A stretch of DNA of 64,000 nucleotides from Actinotalea sp. Marseille-Q4924 (GCF_916618755.1 NZ_CAKAKB010000001.1:62001-126000); one strand, 5' to 3'. Shown: positions 17,501 to 25,993, counted from the first letter of the stretch. The notes: generated by a model from the letters alone, not told the origin. A program made the numbers and translations.

Positions 17501-18618
17501 GACGGCGGGAGCTCCGCCGCGCCGGACACGGTCGCGGTCGGGTCGGCGAAGAACTCGTACCCGCCGGTGACGCCGTCGGGCGTCACGGGCAGCGGTCCCG
17601 CGGTGTCGAAGCCCTCGACGAGCCGGGTGTTGTCCCAGACCGGCTGGGCCTCGGCGGCGTCGTCGTCGCGGAGGGTCAGGGTGTGGGTCGCCGTGCCCAG
17701 AGTGGCGGACCCGCCCGACGGGTTCGACAGCGTGAGCGTGAGGCTCTCGTTGCCCTCGACGTCCGTGTCCTGGAGGGTCGCGACCTGCACTGACGCGGTC
17801 GTGGCGCCGGCAGGGACCGTCACGGTGCCCGCGGCGGCGGTGTAGTCCTGCCCGGCCGTCGCGGTGCCGTCCGCGGTCGTCCAGTCGACCGTGACGTCCT
17901 CGGTCGCGGCGACGCTGAGGCGCACCTCGACGGTCGCGGTGCCGCCCTCCGTCACGCCACTCGTCGCCGCCGCGAACCGGACCACGGGGGCGACGTCGGC
18001 ACCGGCGTACCAGGCGACGTCGTCGACCTTCCAGGTCACCGGGCCCGATGTCGAGACCACGGGGAAGATGAAGCCCGGCAGAGCGGTGGTGCTGAGCGTC
18101 CGGTCGGCGTCGGCCTCGTTGAAGTCCGTGGCGTAGGTGTACGCCGTGAACGGGATCTGGACCAGGCGCCACCCGGTCCAGTCGTCGGTCAGCTGGTGGT
18201 CGAAGCGCTCGCCGTCCGTGCCGTCGATCAGCTCGGACTGGAACACCGCGCCGCTGCCGGTGCCGTGCATCCACAGCTGGAGGCCGTCGAACGCGGAGGC
18301 GTCCTGCGGGGAGGCGAAGTTCTGCCCCCATCCGGCGAAGCCGGCCGGCACGTCGGCGCCGACGGACAGGACCGTCGTCGGCTCGGTCTGCCCGGGGCGC
18401 GCGAGCGCGTCCCCCGGCGCGACGGTCTCCACGCCGAAGCCGGCGCCACCACCGTTCCCGCCGTACGTGTAGAACCCGGCGCCGCCGAGCTGCTCGTTCG
18501 TGAGGCCCTCGAAGTCCGCGAGGACGGAGACCGTCGCCGCGGCGGCCGGTGCCGAGAGGGCCAGGGACAGTCCGGTGACGGGGACGAGTCCCGCTGCGAT
18601 CCACCTTCGTCGTGCCAC
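14581..18618 (-). CDS. Secreted multimodular GH16 endo-beta-glucanase
   Basis: 1345 residues. Signal peptide: MARRRWIAAGL ... SAPAAAA, cut near 28. Order seen: CBM11/CIA30-like module 1 (29-206), Calx-beta (207-320), module 2 (324-512), module 3 (513-707), Calx-beta (709-836), first half of module 4 (838-940), GH16 catalytic domain (941-1190), second half of module 4 (1191-1265), and a Gly/Pro tail with FGPGGP repeats (1270-1345). The catalytic motif is GEIDIMEHV (nucleophile Glu 1069, Asp 1071, acid/base Glu 1074), with the extra Met typical of laminarinase-type endo-1,3-beta-glucanases; WPAFWTLGN also fits. The start is GTG 18618 with GGTGGAG four bases upstream, not the further upstream ATG, because only this gives a clean signal peptide. 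Probably acts on beta-1,3 or mixed-link glucan outside the cell. Confidence 0.93.
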   Translation of the reverse strand: MARRRWIAAGLVPVTGLSLALSAPAAAATVSVLADFEGLTNEQLGGAGFYTYGGNGGGAGFGVETVAPGDALARPGQTEPTTVLSVGADVPAGFAGWGQNFASPQDASAFDGLQLWMHGTGSGAVFQSELIDGTDGERFDHQLTDDWTGWRLVQIPFTAYTYATDFNEADADRTLSTTALPGFIFPVVSTSGPVTWKVDDVAWYAGADVAPVVRFAAATSGVTEGGTATVEVRLSVAATEDVTVDWTTADGTATAGQDYTAAAGTVTVPAGATTASVQVATLQDTDVEGNESLTLTLSNPSGGSATLGTATHTLTLRDDDAAEAQPVWDNTRLVEGFDTAGPLPVTPDGVTGGYEFFADPTATVSGAAELPPSPAPGSDAGDTALRLTMQAPSFAGVTQKLGEPGGAWTPQDWSRYDGLSFWFYGTNSGRSLFVDLLDNRNPGSTTDDAERHSVVFTDDTVGWTYVELPFSTFTRKEIGNGAPNDGLNLTAVHGWAIGATAVPNETTWYLEDVSLTVPETVIDEFEYEGGLPSGTDANGLGLGFQTYSGNGGAVTAEVVTDERTAARPGAEDGNSALGLTLDVPAGSWAGVSHAFASDGVWTPQDWSDSEGLNFWLLGQGTGDQVYVDVIENRGEGSTRDDAERYSATVTDDVVGWRFVELEWADFSRKDIGNGAPNDGFTLDEVHGYAIGVAQTTGSQQYLVDRVARWGASLADVPLLVGFDRGVYQAAEGAPQTVTVTLGRPAQETVTVDYATLDSTDRTRTEDVPAALGRDYVATSGTLEFAPGETEKTFSVELPDDDKAELDKTVQVALSGVTGPGELSPFARFASITIEDDDVRDPALIEDFEDEAGLWRAEGSVLDTIRVPADGALAYPGQAADEGVARITVEEPGATVRRDFAQPQDWSGSDGLTFWYRGTGSGEPVTVDLRDDDAPDPGPEGWTERVYFDDFDAPAGTPVDPTSWSNETGGWGWGNQESQFYTPGDENVWQDGEGNLEIQLRENTDESLWCSSSNVACDYTSARISTMDKQEFLHGRIEARVKVPGGEGLWPAFWTLGNDFLDVGWPQTGEIDIMEHVEGDNGMPNEAFGTIHGPGYSGGQSIDGRVYLPEGTSFADDFHTFTVEWEPYKITWFMDGEQFHQVTPADLPAGSEWVFEHPFFLIANLAIGGNFGGTIADDLQLPASYLIDYISVEQAPDTAERFEATFVDDEAGWQQISIPFADFERSADQPEGAPDNGLTLTAVHGYGLDLGDSVAAGDEVLLDRVTLGVVDGGSEEPEPSGPPWGPGGIFGPGGPFGPGGPFGPGGPGEPAGPGGRFGPGGPTAGERTDTGATTPGRPTGGAPLRR

Positions 18619-18722
18619 GTTGCTCCACCTTTGGAGTCGCCTGCCGCGCGGCGTCGCGCGGGCCCGAGGGGGACGGGTCAACGCAGTATTGCGCCCCGTC
18701 GACGAAAATGGAACCGGTCTCA

Positions 18723-18755
18723 GAGAGCGGTCTCACGTGCTGAGAGAGCGTTCTC
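18723..18755 (-). promoter_or_regulatory. Pair of LacI-type operator-like sites upstream of GH16
   Basis: GAGAGCGGTCTC (18723-18734) and GAGAGCGTTCTC (18744-18755) share the pattern GAGAGCGKTCTC with a central CG. Their spacing of 21 bases puts them on the same face of the helix. Cellulolytic actinobacteria often control glycosidase genes with CebR/CelR repressors, whose sites have a similar central-CG layout (for example TGGGAGCGCTCCCA). The GH16 start lies about 105 bases downstream. Confidence 0.5.
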
Positions 18756-18760
18756 TCGGG

Positions 18761-21715
18761 TCAGTCCAGCCGGACGAGGGCCTCGAGCCCGGTCAGGCGC
18801 AGCATCCGCCGCAGCTGGGCCGGCGCGCCGAGCACGCGAGGCGGCTCCGGCGCGGCGATGGCGAGCTTGCTCAGGGCCGCCAGCCCGGTCGAGTCCACGA
18901 AGTCGAGGTCGTGGCAGCGCACGACGACGGGGCGCCCGGTCGCCAGGGTTGCGCTCACCCGGGCGAGGAGCTCGTCGCGGGAGTCCGCGTCCACGTGCCC
19001 CGCGAGCACGAGGACCGCGACGTCGTCCGGGACGTCGGCTCCCGCCGGCCCGTCCGGGTCGTCACCGGGATGCGCCCCGTCACCGAGCTGACGGTCCGGC
19101 TCGCCGGGGGCTGCCGCGGCGGGCGACGACACGGCGACGCCCGCGGCCGGTCCGCCGGGCAGCTCGACCTCGAACCACACCGCCTTGCCGCCGCCCGGCA
19201 TGAGCTCCACGCCCCACGCGCGGGCGAGCTCGGAGACCAGCCACACACCGCGACCGCCAGGGGTCCCCGCGTCGGGGTGGAGCACCTGCGGGAGCCCGTC
19301 GCCCTCGTCCGTCACCGTCACGCGCACGCCGCCGTCGACGACGGTCACGTCCAGCTCCGCGCCCCCCGCGCCGTGCCGCGTGGCGTTGGAGACGACCTCG
19401 CTGGTCAGCAAGGTGACGACGGTGAGCTGGTCCGGCGCTGCGCCCAGGGCCGCCGCGCGGTCGGCCGCCCACGTGCGCGCCTCGGCGAGCGGGGCGCCGG
19501 GGTCGACGGTGAGCCGGCGCGGGGCGTCCTCACGCATGGCTGCGCCCGCCCTCTCGCCTGTCGAGCCGGGTCGCCACCCCCCGAGTGTCGCAGCCGTCCC
19601 CCCGTCCGGCGCGGAGGGCGCGGTCGGTTCGGCACCGGAGGCGACGACCTGGAGGGCGAGGAGGGCGACGTCGTCGTGCGCCCGGTCGGGCACCATGCGC
19701 GCGAGCACCGCGTCGCAGAGGTCCTCCAGGTCGGGCTGGCCGAGGTCGACCAGCGTGGCCTGGAGGTCGAGCACGCCGTCCCGCGCGGGGCGGTCGCGGC
19801 GCTCGACGAGCCCGTCCGTGTAGAGCAGGACGGTCGTGCCGGGCTCGAGGTGGACCGACGAGTCGGTGCGGGCGGCCTCGACGGTCACCCCGACGAACAG
19901 GTCCCGCCGGTCGGCGACGAGGAGCGACGCGGCGCCGTCGGGCCCCAGCAGGATCGGCGGCGGGTGGCCGGCGTTCGACCAGTGGAGCAGCTGCCCGCCG
20001 TCGTCGGCCGGCTCCAGGCGGGCCACCACGAGGGAGGCCATCGTGTTGGCCTGGAGCAGCGCGATCGCCCGGTCGAGCCGCCGCAGGAGCTCCGCGGGCG
20101 TGGACGTCGCCGTGCCCGCGGAGACCGCGATGCCCCGCAGCAGCGAGCGCAGCTGACCCATCGCCGCCACGGCCTCGTTGTCGTGCACGACGACGTCCCC
20201 GATGACGACCAGGGTCGAGCCGTCGGCGTCGCGGAACGCGTCGTACCAGTCGCCGCCGACCTGCGCCGCCTCGGCCGACGGCACGTACCGGACGGCGATC
20301 CGCAGGTCCTCCGCGCCGACCGGCTCGGTGAGCAACGAGCGCTGCAGGCGTTCGGCGAGCCGCACCTGACGCTCCCGCAGCCGGGCGTTCTCCAGCGCCA
20401 GGCCGGCGCGCCCCGCGATCTCCTCCGCGAGCCGCAGCTCCTCGGTGTGCAGGGCGCGGCGCCCCTCGTGGCTGTACAGGGTGAGCAGGCCGAGCGTCCG
20501 CCCGCGCGCCCGCAGGGGCAGCAGCGCCCCGGTCTGCGGCGCGAGCGCGTCGAGGACGTCCCGCGCCTCACCGGGCCGCAGCAGCGTCCGGACCCGGGCC
20601 GTCGCGTCCGCGTCGACGTGCACCACCTCGCCGCTCGACAGGACCTGCTCCAGGAACGACCCGGACGCGAGCTGGTCGACGCGGGTCGCGGCGTAGCGCT
20701 CGGCGAGGGGCTGTCGCGCGGGGTCCACGTGCCGGGTCGCCACGTCCCGCAGCGTCGGGACGCGGCCGCTGTGGTCGTCGTGGACGAGGGTGACGATGGC
20801 CCAGTCGGCGAGCTCGGGGACCACGCGGTCCGCGAGCGCCCGTACGGCGTCCTCGGTGTCCGCGCTCCCCGCGAGCGCCGTGGTGATCTCGGCGAGCAGG
20901 GAGCCGCGCCGCGCCGCGTGCTGGAGCGCGTGCGACGCCCGACGCGCCGCGGTGGCGTCCAGCAGGTAGACGGCGAGCCCGTCGGGTCCCGGCCACGCGC
21001 GCACCTCGAGCCACCGCTCGGGCGGCCCCGGCTGGTGCACGTCGAAGACGACGGGCTGCCCGGTCGCCACCGCGTCCCGGTACCGGTCCTCCCAGAGGCT
21101 GCCGACCGCCTCGGGGTACAACGCCCACATCTCCTGGCCGAGCACCTCCTGCCGGGAACGGCCCAGGAGCCGCTCGGCCTCGGTGTTGACGAACTTGAAG
21201 CGCCACTGCGGGTCGAGCAGGAACAGCGCCGTCGGCATCGTCTCGAGCAGTCGGGTGGTGCGGGCCTCGCCCTGGCCGAGGCTCGTCGTGTCGATGGCCG
21301 AGCCGACGGCGCCCACCACCTCGCCCCCGCCGTCGCGGACGAGGCGGGCGTGGGTCAGCAGCCACCGGGCCTCGTCGGCGGAGTCCAGCGCGCGGTACTC
21401 GACGGTGACGTCGGCGGCGCCGTCGGAACCGCGGAGCGCCTGCGCGATCCGCGCGCGGTCGTGCGGATGGAGTCGGGCGGCGAGCTCCTCGACCGGGAGC
21501 AGCACGGCCTCGCCGTCGTCCGGTGCGACGTCGGGGAGGCCGAGGAGCGTCGCGAACGGGCGGTCGACCGCGACGGTGGCCGACGGGAGGTCCCACGCGA
21601 ACGTGCCCGTCCCGGCGGCGCGGACCGCGGGCGCACCGAGCAGGTGGGGGAGGCGACCCGGCGCGTCGGCGGTCCCGAGCACGTCCTCGGGGAGGAGGAC
21701 TCCGCGTTCGGGCAT
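18761..21715 (-). CDS. PAS-PAS-GAF-PP2C phosphatase fused to anti-sigma kinase and STAS domains
   Basis: A cytoplasmic regulator of 984 residues from ATG 21715. Order: PAS (about 50-150), PAS (165-275, with FKFVNTEAERLLGRSRQEVLG), GAF (290-440), SpoIIE/RsbU-type PP2C phosphatase (455-680, GGDWYDAF, NAGHPPP and DGLVERR), an RsbW-like HATPase (700-840, N-box SEVVSNATRHG around Asn 777), and a STAS anti-anti-sigma domain (880-984, FVDSTGLAAL, phosphorylatable Ser 942). Partner switching normally uses three separate proteins, RsbU, RsbW and RsbV; here all three activities are in one chain. Input is probably a small ligand, redox or light via PAS/GAF. It lies directly upstream of the GH16 gene on the same strand. 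Confidence 0.88.
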   Translation of the reverse strand: MPERGVLLPEDVLGTADAPGRLPHLLGAPAVRAAGTGTFAWDLPSATVAVDRPFATLLGLPDVAPDDGEAVLLPVEELAARLHPHDRARIAQALRGSDGAADVTVEYRALDSADEARWLLTHARLVRDGGGEVVGAVGSAIDTTSLGQGEARTTRLLETMPTALFLLDPQWRFKFVNTEAERLLGRSRQEVLGQEMWALYPEAVGSLWEDRYRDAVATGQPVVFDVHQPGPPERWLEVRAWPGPDGLAVYLLDATAARRASHALQHAARRGSLLAEITTALAGSADTEDAVRALADRVVPELADWAIVTLVHDDHSGRVPTLRDVATRHVDPARQPLAERYAATRVDQLASGSFLEQVLSSGEVVHVDADATARVRTLLRPGEARDVLDALAPQTGALLPLRARGRTLGLLTLYSHEGRRALHTEELRLAEEIAGRAGLALENARLRERQVRLAERLQRSLLTEPVGAEDLRIAVRYVPSAEAAQVGGDWYDAFRDADGSTLVVIGDVVVHDNEAVAAMGQLRSLLRGIAVSAGTATSTPAELLRRLDRAIALLQANTMASLVVARLEPADDGGQLLHWSNAGHPPPILLGPDGAASLLVADRRDLFVGVTVEAARTDSSVHLEPGTTVLLYTDGLVERRDRPARDGVLDLQATLVDLGQPDLEDLCDAVLARMVPDRAHDDVALLALQVVASGAEPTAPSAPDGGTAATLGGWRPGSTGERAGAAMREDAPRRLTVDPGAPLAEARTWAADRAAALGAAPDQLTVVTLLTSEVVSNATRHGAGGAELDVTVVDGGVRVTVTDEGDGLPQVLHPDAGTPGGRGVWLVSELARAWGVELMPGGGKAVWFEVELPGGPAAGVAVSSPAAAAPGEPDRQLGDGAHPGDDPDGPAGADVPDDVAVLVLAGHVDADSRDELLARVSATLATGRPVVVRCHDLDFVDSTGLAALSKLAIAAPEPPRVLGAPAQLRRMLRLTGLEALVRLD

Positions 21716-21827
21716 GAGCCCCCCTCGTCGTCGGTGCGGGAAGCGTAGTCGTCGCGGGCACCGCGGTGCTGATCGCGGTCCGGGGTGCGCGCGGTCCGGC
21801 ACGGACCCGGACGCCTACCCTCGGACG

Positions 21828-23027
21828 GTGACGACCCCCGCCGACCGTGACCCCGCCGTGCCTGCCGCTCCTGCCTTCTCCTTCGACGTGCTGCGCCGGG
21901 AGCCCGACGCCGAGGCACCGGACCTCGTCGCGGTGGACGCGACGGACCGGCTGCTCCTCGACGAGGCGGCCCAGGAGCTGGCAGCGGCGGGACCGGGCGG
22001 CGTCGTCGTCGTCGGGGACCGGTACGGGGCCCTGACCCTCGGGGCCGTCGCGCTCCACGGCGCCGTCGACGTGCGCGTCCACCAGGACGAGCTGACCGGG
22101 GAGCTCGCGCTCGCGGCGAACGCCGAGCGCACCGGTGTGCCGGCCACCTGGCGGTCGCTGCCGTTGACGCCCGACCTCGTCCGCGCGGCGCGGGTCGTCC
22201 TGCTCCAGCTGCCGCGCTCCCTCGAGGCGCTCGACGACGTCGCCTCGTTGGTGGCCGCGCACGCCGCGCCCGACGTCGTGGTGCTGGCGGGCGGGCGGGT
22301 CAAGCACATGTCGCACGGGATGAACGACGTCCTGGGGCGGCACTTCGGCGAGGTCCAGGCGCGGCTGGCGCGGCAGAAGTCGCGCGTGCTCGTGGCGCGC
22401 GGGCCCCGCCGTCCGGACGACGGCGCCGCGGCGCCGGCACCCGGCGAGCGGTGGGGCAGCCCCACGCGCGTCCACCACCGGGACCTGGACCTCACCGTGT
22501 GCGCGTACCCCGGTGCGTTCGCCGGTGCCCGGGTGGACCGCGGCACGCGGGCGCTGGTCCCGTTCCTCGCCGGGGCGGTGCCCGACGCGTCGTCGGCCGT
22601 CGACCTCGGGTGCGGGACGGGGGTCGTGGCCGCCGTGCTCGCCCGGACCCACCCCGACGCGCAGGTCCTGGCGACCGACGTCTCCGCCGTGGCCGTCGCG
22701 TCCGCCCGGGCGACCGCGGCGGCCAACGGGTTGGCCGACCGGGTGACCGTCCGGCAGGACCACGGGCTGTCCGCGCTCGCGGACGGCTCCGTCGACCTCG
22801 TCGTGCTCAACCCGCCCTTCCACACGGGCGCCGCCGTCCACACCGGCGTCGCGCAGCACCTGTTCGCGGAGGCCGGTCGCGTGCTGTGCCCCCGCGGGGA
22901 GCTGTGGGCCGTGTGGAACTCGCACCTGCGGTACCGGTCGGTGCTCGAGCGTCTCGTCGGCCCGACGCGGCAGATCCACCGCGACCCCACGTTCACCGTC
23001 ACGGCGTCCCGGTGCGGCGACGGCTGA
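21828..23027 (+). CDS. Class I SAM methyltransferase, RlmG/RsmC-like
   Basis: 399 residues. An N-terminal degenerate methyltransferase-like half is followed by a catalytic half with VDLGCGTGVVAAVLA (SAM motif I) and the base-modifying VVLNPPFH. This bipartite layout matches RsmC/RlmG enzymes that methylate N2 of guanine in rRNA. Start GTG 21828 has TACCCT six bases upstream and no ribosome binding site. Divergent from the PP2C regulator. The precise rRNA target is not shown. Confidence 0.85.
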   Translation: MTTPADRDPAVPAAPAFSFDVLRREPDAEAPDLVAVDATDRLLLDEAAQELAAAGPGGVVVVGDRYGALTLGAVALHGAVDVRVHQDELTGELALAANAERTGVPATWRSLPLTPDLVRAARVVLLQLPRSLEALDDVASLVAAHAAPDVVVLAGGRVKHMSHGMNDVLGRHFGEVQARLARQKSRVLVARGPRRPDDGAAAPAPGERWGSPTRVHHRDLDLTVCAYPGAFAGARVDRGTRALVPFLAGAVPDASSAVDLGCGTGVVAAVLARTHPDAQVLATDVSAVAVASARATAAANGLADRVTVRQDHGLSALADGSVDLVVLNPPFHTGAAVHTGVAQHLFAEAGRVLCPRGELWAVWNSHLRYRSVLERLVGPTRQIHRDPTFTVTASRCGDG

Positions 23028-23115
23028 GCCGGACGGCCTCCTCCGGGCACCACCGCGCTCGCCCGCCCGGGGAAAGAGGTGGGGGCGGCCTCCGGAGAGC
23101 GGGAGGATGGTGACC

Positions 23116-24762
23116 ATGTCAGCCACTGTCCAGGCCAAGGGTGTCGGTGCGGGCTTCGGTCAGCGGGCGCTGTTCACCGGTGTCGACCTCGTCGTCGCGC
23201 CCGGCGACGTCGTCGGGCTCGTCGGGCCCAACGGCGCCGGGAAGTCCACGCTCCTGCACATCCTCGCCGGCCTGCGGGCCCCCGACGACGGCGCCGTCTC
23301 CGTCTCGCCGCCGCACGCCCGTCTCGGCCTGCTCGCGCAGGAGGTCGAACGCGTGCCGGGCGAGACGGTGCGCGACCACCTCGCGCGCCGGACCGGCGTC
23401 GCGCCGGCGCAGGAGGCGATGGACGCGGCCGCCGACGGGCTCGCGAGCGGTGCACCCGGCGCCGACGACGCCTACGCGGACGCGCTGGAGGCGTGGCTGG
23501 CCCTCGGCGGGGCGGACCTGGACGCCCGTCTCGGCACCGTCGCCGACGACCTGGGGCTCACGGTGGACCTCGACCTGCCCATGACGGCGCTGTCGGGTGG
23601 TGAGGCGGCACGCGTCGGGCTGGCCGCGCTGCTGCTGTCGCGCTTCGACCTGTACCTGCTGGACGAGCCGACCAACGACCTCGACGCCCACGGCCTGGAC
23701 CTCCTCGAGCGGTTCGTCCACGACGCGGAGGCGCCGGTCGTCGTCGTGAGCCACGACCGGGAGTTCCTCAGCCGCACGGTCACGACCGTGGTGGAGATCG
23801 ACCGCAGCCTGCAGCGCGTCGTCGTCTACGGCGGCTCCTACGACGCCTACCTCGAGGAGCGCTCGGTCACCCGGCGGCGGGCGCGGGAGGCGTACGAGGA
23901 GTACGAGGCGCGCCGGGACACGCTCCAGGCACGGGCCCGCATGCAGCGCGCGTGGATGGCGAAGGGCGTGCGCAACGCGCGCCGCAAGGCGACCGACAAC
24001 GACAAGTTCATCAAGCACTTCCGCGGGCAGACGTCGGAGAAGCAGGCCGCCAAGGCGCGGCAGAGCGAGCGGGCGCTCGAGCGGCTCGAGACCGTGGACG
24101 AGCCGCGCAAGGAGTGGCAGCTGCAGATGTCCATCGCCGCCGCGCCCCGGTCCGGGTCCGTCGTGGCGGTGTCGCGCGGCGCCGTCGTCGAACGGGGTGG
24201 GTTCCGGCTCGGACCGGTCGACCTGCAGCTGGACTGGCAGGACCGGGTCGCGGTGACCGGGCCGAACGGCGCGGGCAAGTCGACGCTGCTCGCGCTGCTG
24301 CTCGGCCGGGTGGCGCCCACGGCCGGCGCGGCGGAGCGCGGGTCGGGCGTGCTCGTCGGCGAGGTCGACCAGGCGCGGGCGGCGTTCGAGGGCGACGCGT
24401 CGCTGGGCCGGGCCTTCGCCGACGAGGTGCCGGACTGGCCGACGGCGGACGTCCGGACCCTCCTGGCGAAGTTCGGCCTCGGGGTGCACCACGTCGACCG
24501 GCCGGCGGGCTCGCTGTCGCCGGGCGAGCGGACGCGCGCGGCCCTGGCCCTGCTCCAGGCGCGCGGCGTCAACCTGCTCGTGCTCGACGAGCCGACGAAC
24601 CACCTCGACCTGCCGGCGATCGAGCAGCTCGAGCAGGCGCTGGAGTCCTTCGACGGGACCATCCTGCTCGTGACGCACGACCGCCGGATGCTCGAGACGG
24701 TGCGGCTGACGCGGCGCTGGCACGTCGAGGAGGGCCTGGTCACCGAGGTCCCTGCCGACTGA
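23116..24762 (+). CDS. ABC-F family ATPase
   Basis: 548 residues, two ABC domains on one chain and no membrane segments. Domain 1 has GPNGAGKST, LSGGEAARVGLA and LLDEPTNDLDAHG. A long charged interdomain linker (about 240-320, arm-like helices rich in Arg/Glu) follows. Domain 2 has a second GPNGAGKST, LSPGERTRAALA and LLVLDEPTNHLDLPA. ABC-F proteins act on the ribosome, either as translation factors or antibiotic protection proteins. The start is ambiguous among ATG 23107, GTG 23110 and ATG 23116; GGGAGG at 23101-23106 best fits 23116. Confidence 0.88.
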   Translation: MSATVQAKGVGAGFGQRALFTGVDLVVAPGDVVGLVGPNGAGKSTLLHILAGLRAPDDGAVSVSPPHARLGLLAQEVERVPGETVRDHLARRTGVAPAQEAMDAAADGLASGAPGADDAYADALEAWLALGGADLDARLGTVADDLGLTVDLDLPMTALSGGEAARVGLAALLLSRFDLYLLDEPTNDLDAHGLDLLERFVHDAEAPVVVVSHDREFLSRTVTTVVEIDRSLQRVVVYGGSYDAYLEERSVTRRRAREAYEEYEARRDTLQARARMQRAWMAKGVRNARRKATDNDKFIKHFRGQTSEKQAAKARQSERALERLETVDEPRKEWQLQMSIAAAPRSGSVVAVSRGAVVERGGFRLGPVDLQLDWQDRVAVTGPNGAGKSTLLALLLGRVAPTAGAAERGSGVLVGEVDQARAAFEGDASLGRAFADEVPDWPTADVRTLLAKFGLGVHHVDRPAGSLSPGERTRAALALLQARGVNLLVLDEPTNHLDLPAIEQLEQALESFDGTILLVTHDRRMLETVRLTRRWHVEEGLVTEVPAD

Positions 24763-24815
24763 CGAGCCACCGGGAGCCCGCCGGGCCCGCCCGACGCGGA
24801 CTGCGTGGCGAGTCT

Positions 24816-24832
24816 CCCGCGCCCGACGCGGG
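24816..24832 (+). terminator. Hairpin after the ABC-F gene
   Basis: CCCGCG and CGCGGG pair around CCCGA, 54 bases after the ABC-F stop codon and before the SDR promoter region. No T-run. Confidence 0.35.
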
Positions 24833-24907
24833 TACGTCTCCGCGGTGCCACCGGCTCACCGTCCGGGTCCGCCGGAGCGCGGGTGCGCCGGCTGCCAGAC
24901 TTGCCGC

Positions 24908-25693
24908 ATGACCGTCGAGCAGCCCGCCCCCTCCTCCGGCACGGCGCCCGTCGCGCTCGTCACCGGTGCCAGCGCCGGGTTCGGCGCCGCGATCACCCGC
25001 CGGCTCGTGGCCGACGGGTACCGGGTCGTGGCGGCGGCACGCCGCGTCGAGCGCCTCGACGCCCTGCGGGCCGAGCTCGGTGACGCCGTGCACCCCGTCG
25101 AGCTCGACGTCCGGGACGCCCGCGCGGTGCACGCCGTCGTCGACGGGCTGCCGGAGGACCTGGCCGAGCTCGACGTCGTCGTCGGCAACGCCGGACTGGC
25201 GCTCGGCATGGGCCCCGCGCAGGAGGCCTCGTGGGCGGACTGGGAGCAGATGATCGACACCAACGTGCGCGGGCTCGCGGCCACCGTGCACGCCGTGCTG
25301 CCGGGGATGGTGGCGCGCGGGCGGGGGCACGTCGTCGTCATCGGGTCGGTCGCCGGCACGTACCCCTACCCGGGCGGGCACGTCTACGGCGGCTCGAAGG
25401 CCTTCGCGCACCAGCTCGCCCTGGCGCTGCGGTCCGACCTGCACGGCACCGGCGTGCGCGTGACCACGATCGAGGCCGGGATGGTCGCCGGGACGGAGTT
25501 CTCCAGCATCCGGTTCGGCGGCGACGCGTCACGCGTCGAGGCGACCTACCGCGACATGCAGCCGCTGACGGCCGAGGACATCGCGGAGACGGTCGCGTGG
25601 GTGACGGCGCAGCCGGCGCACGTCAACGTCAACGTGGTCGAGGTCATGCCGACGACGCAGAGCTTCGCCCCGTTCCAGGTCCACCGCGGGTGA
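24908..25693 (+). CDS. Short-chain dehydrogenase (YdfG/serine dehydrogenase-like)
   Basis: 261 residues. NAD(P) motif TGASAGFGAAI, NAG motif VVGNAGLALG, catalytic Ser of VVIGSVAGTYPYPGG, and YGGSKAF (Tyr-x3-Lys, Tyr-Gly-Gly-Ser-Lys). The C-terminal HVNVNVVEVMPTTQSFAPF resembles the 3-hydroxy acid/serine dehydrogenase branch (YdfG). Start ATG 24908 with CAGACT six bases upstream and no ribosome binding site. The last 50 bases overlap tail to tail with a small minus-strand gene. Confidence 0.88.
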   Translation: MTVEQPAPSSGTAPVALVTGASAGFGAAITRRLVADGYRVVAAARRVERLDALRAELGDAVHPVELDVRDARAVHAVVDGLPEDLAELDVVVGNAGLALGMGPAQEASWADWEQMIDTNVRGLAATVHAVLPGMVARGRGHVVVIGSVAGTYPYPGGHVYGGSKAFAHQLALALRSDLHGTGVRVTTIEAGMVAGTEFSSIRFGGDASRVEATYRDMQPLTAEDIAETVAWVTAQPAHVNVNVVEVMPTTQSFAPFQVHRG

Positions 25694-25862
25694 CCCACAC
25701 CTCGTGCAGGTGCTCCAGCACCAGCACGCCGGCGACGGCCGTCCACGCCACGTCCCGCACGCCGAGGTCGCGCAGCGGCCGGCGCTCGCGGCGGGGCTGC
25801 GCCTGCCGGCCGAGGACGAAGAACGTCGTGGTCAGCAGCGTGAGGAGGAGGACCGTACCCAC
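25644..25862 (-). CDS. Small hypothetical membrane protein
   Basis: 72 residues from GTG 25862. A hydrophobic N-terminal helix (VLLLTLLTTTFFVLG), a basic loop rich in Arg, and a second helix (VAWTAVAGVLVL). Third codon positions are almost all G or C up to the point where it enters the end of the SDR gene, which is what supports it being coding; beyond that the codon pattern decays. No family recognised. No clear ribosome binding site. It could also be chance. Confidence 0.4.
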   Translation of the reverse strand: MGTVLLLTLLTTTFFVLGRQAQPRRERRPLRDLGVRDVAWTAVAGVLVLEHLHEVWVTRGGPGTGRSSASSA

Positions 25863-25993
25863 CTGGCCAGGATCGGCCGACGACGACGTCCCCGCACGGG
25901 ACCAAGGGCCGGTGCCGGGCGGGCCGTGCGGACCGACGCCGGCTGCGGCGTAGCGTGTGCCGGTCGGGACGATCGGCTCACGGTGGGTGCGGG

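Noticed and set aside
14890-17793. A 967-codon open frame on the plus strand, antisense to the GH16 gene
   Set aside because: Its product is Arg/Val/Gly/Asp-rich with no domain, while the opposite strand encodes a signal peptide, repeated modules and GH16 motifs. Long antisense open frames are expected at this GC content.
18500-21748. A 1082-codon plus-strand open frame antisense to the PP2C regulator
   Set aside because: No recognisable domain and low complexity; the minus strand shows clear PAS, GAF, PP2C, HATPase and STAS motifs.
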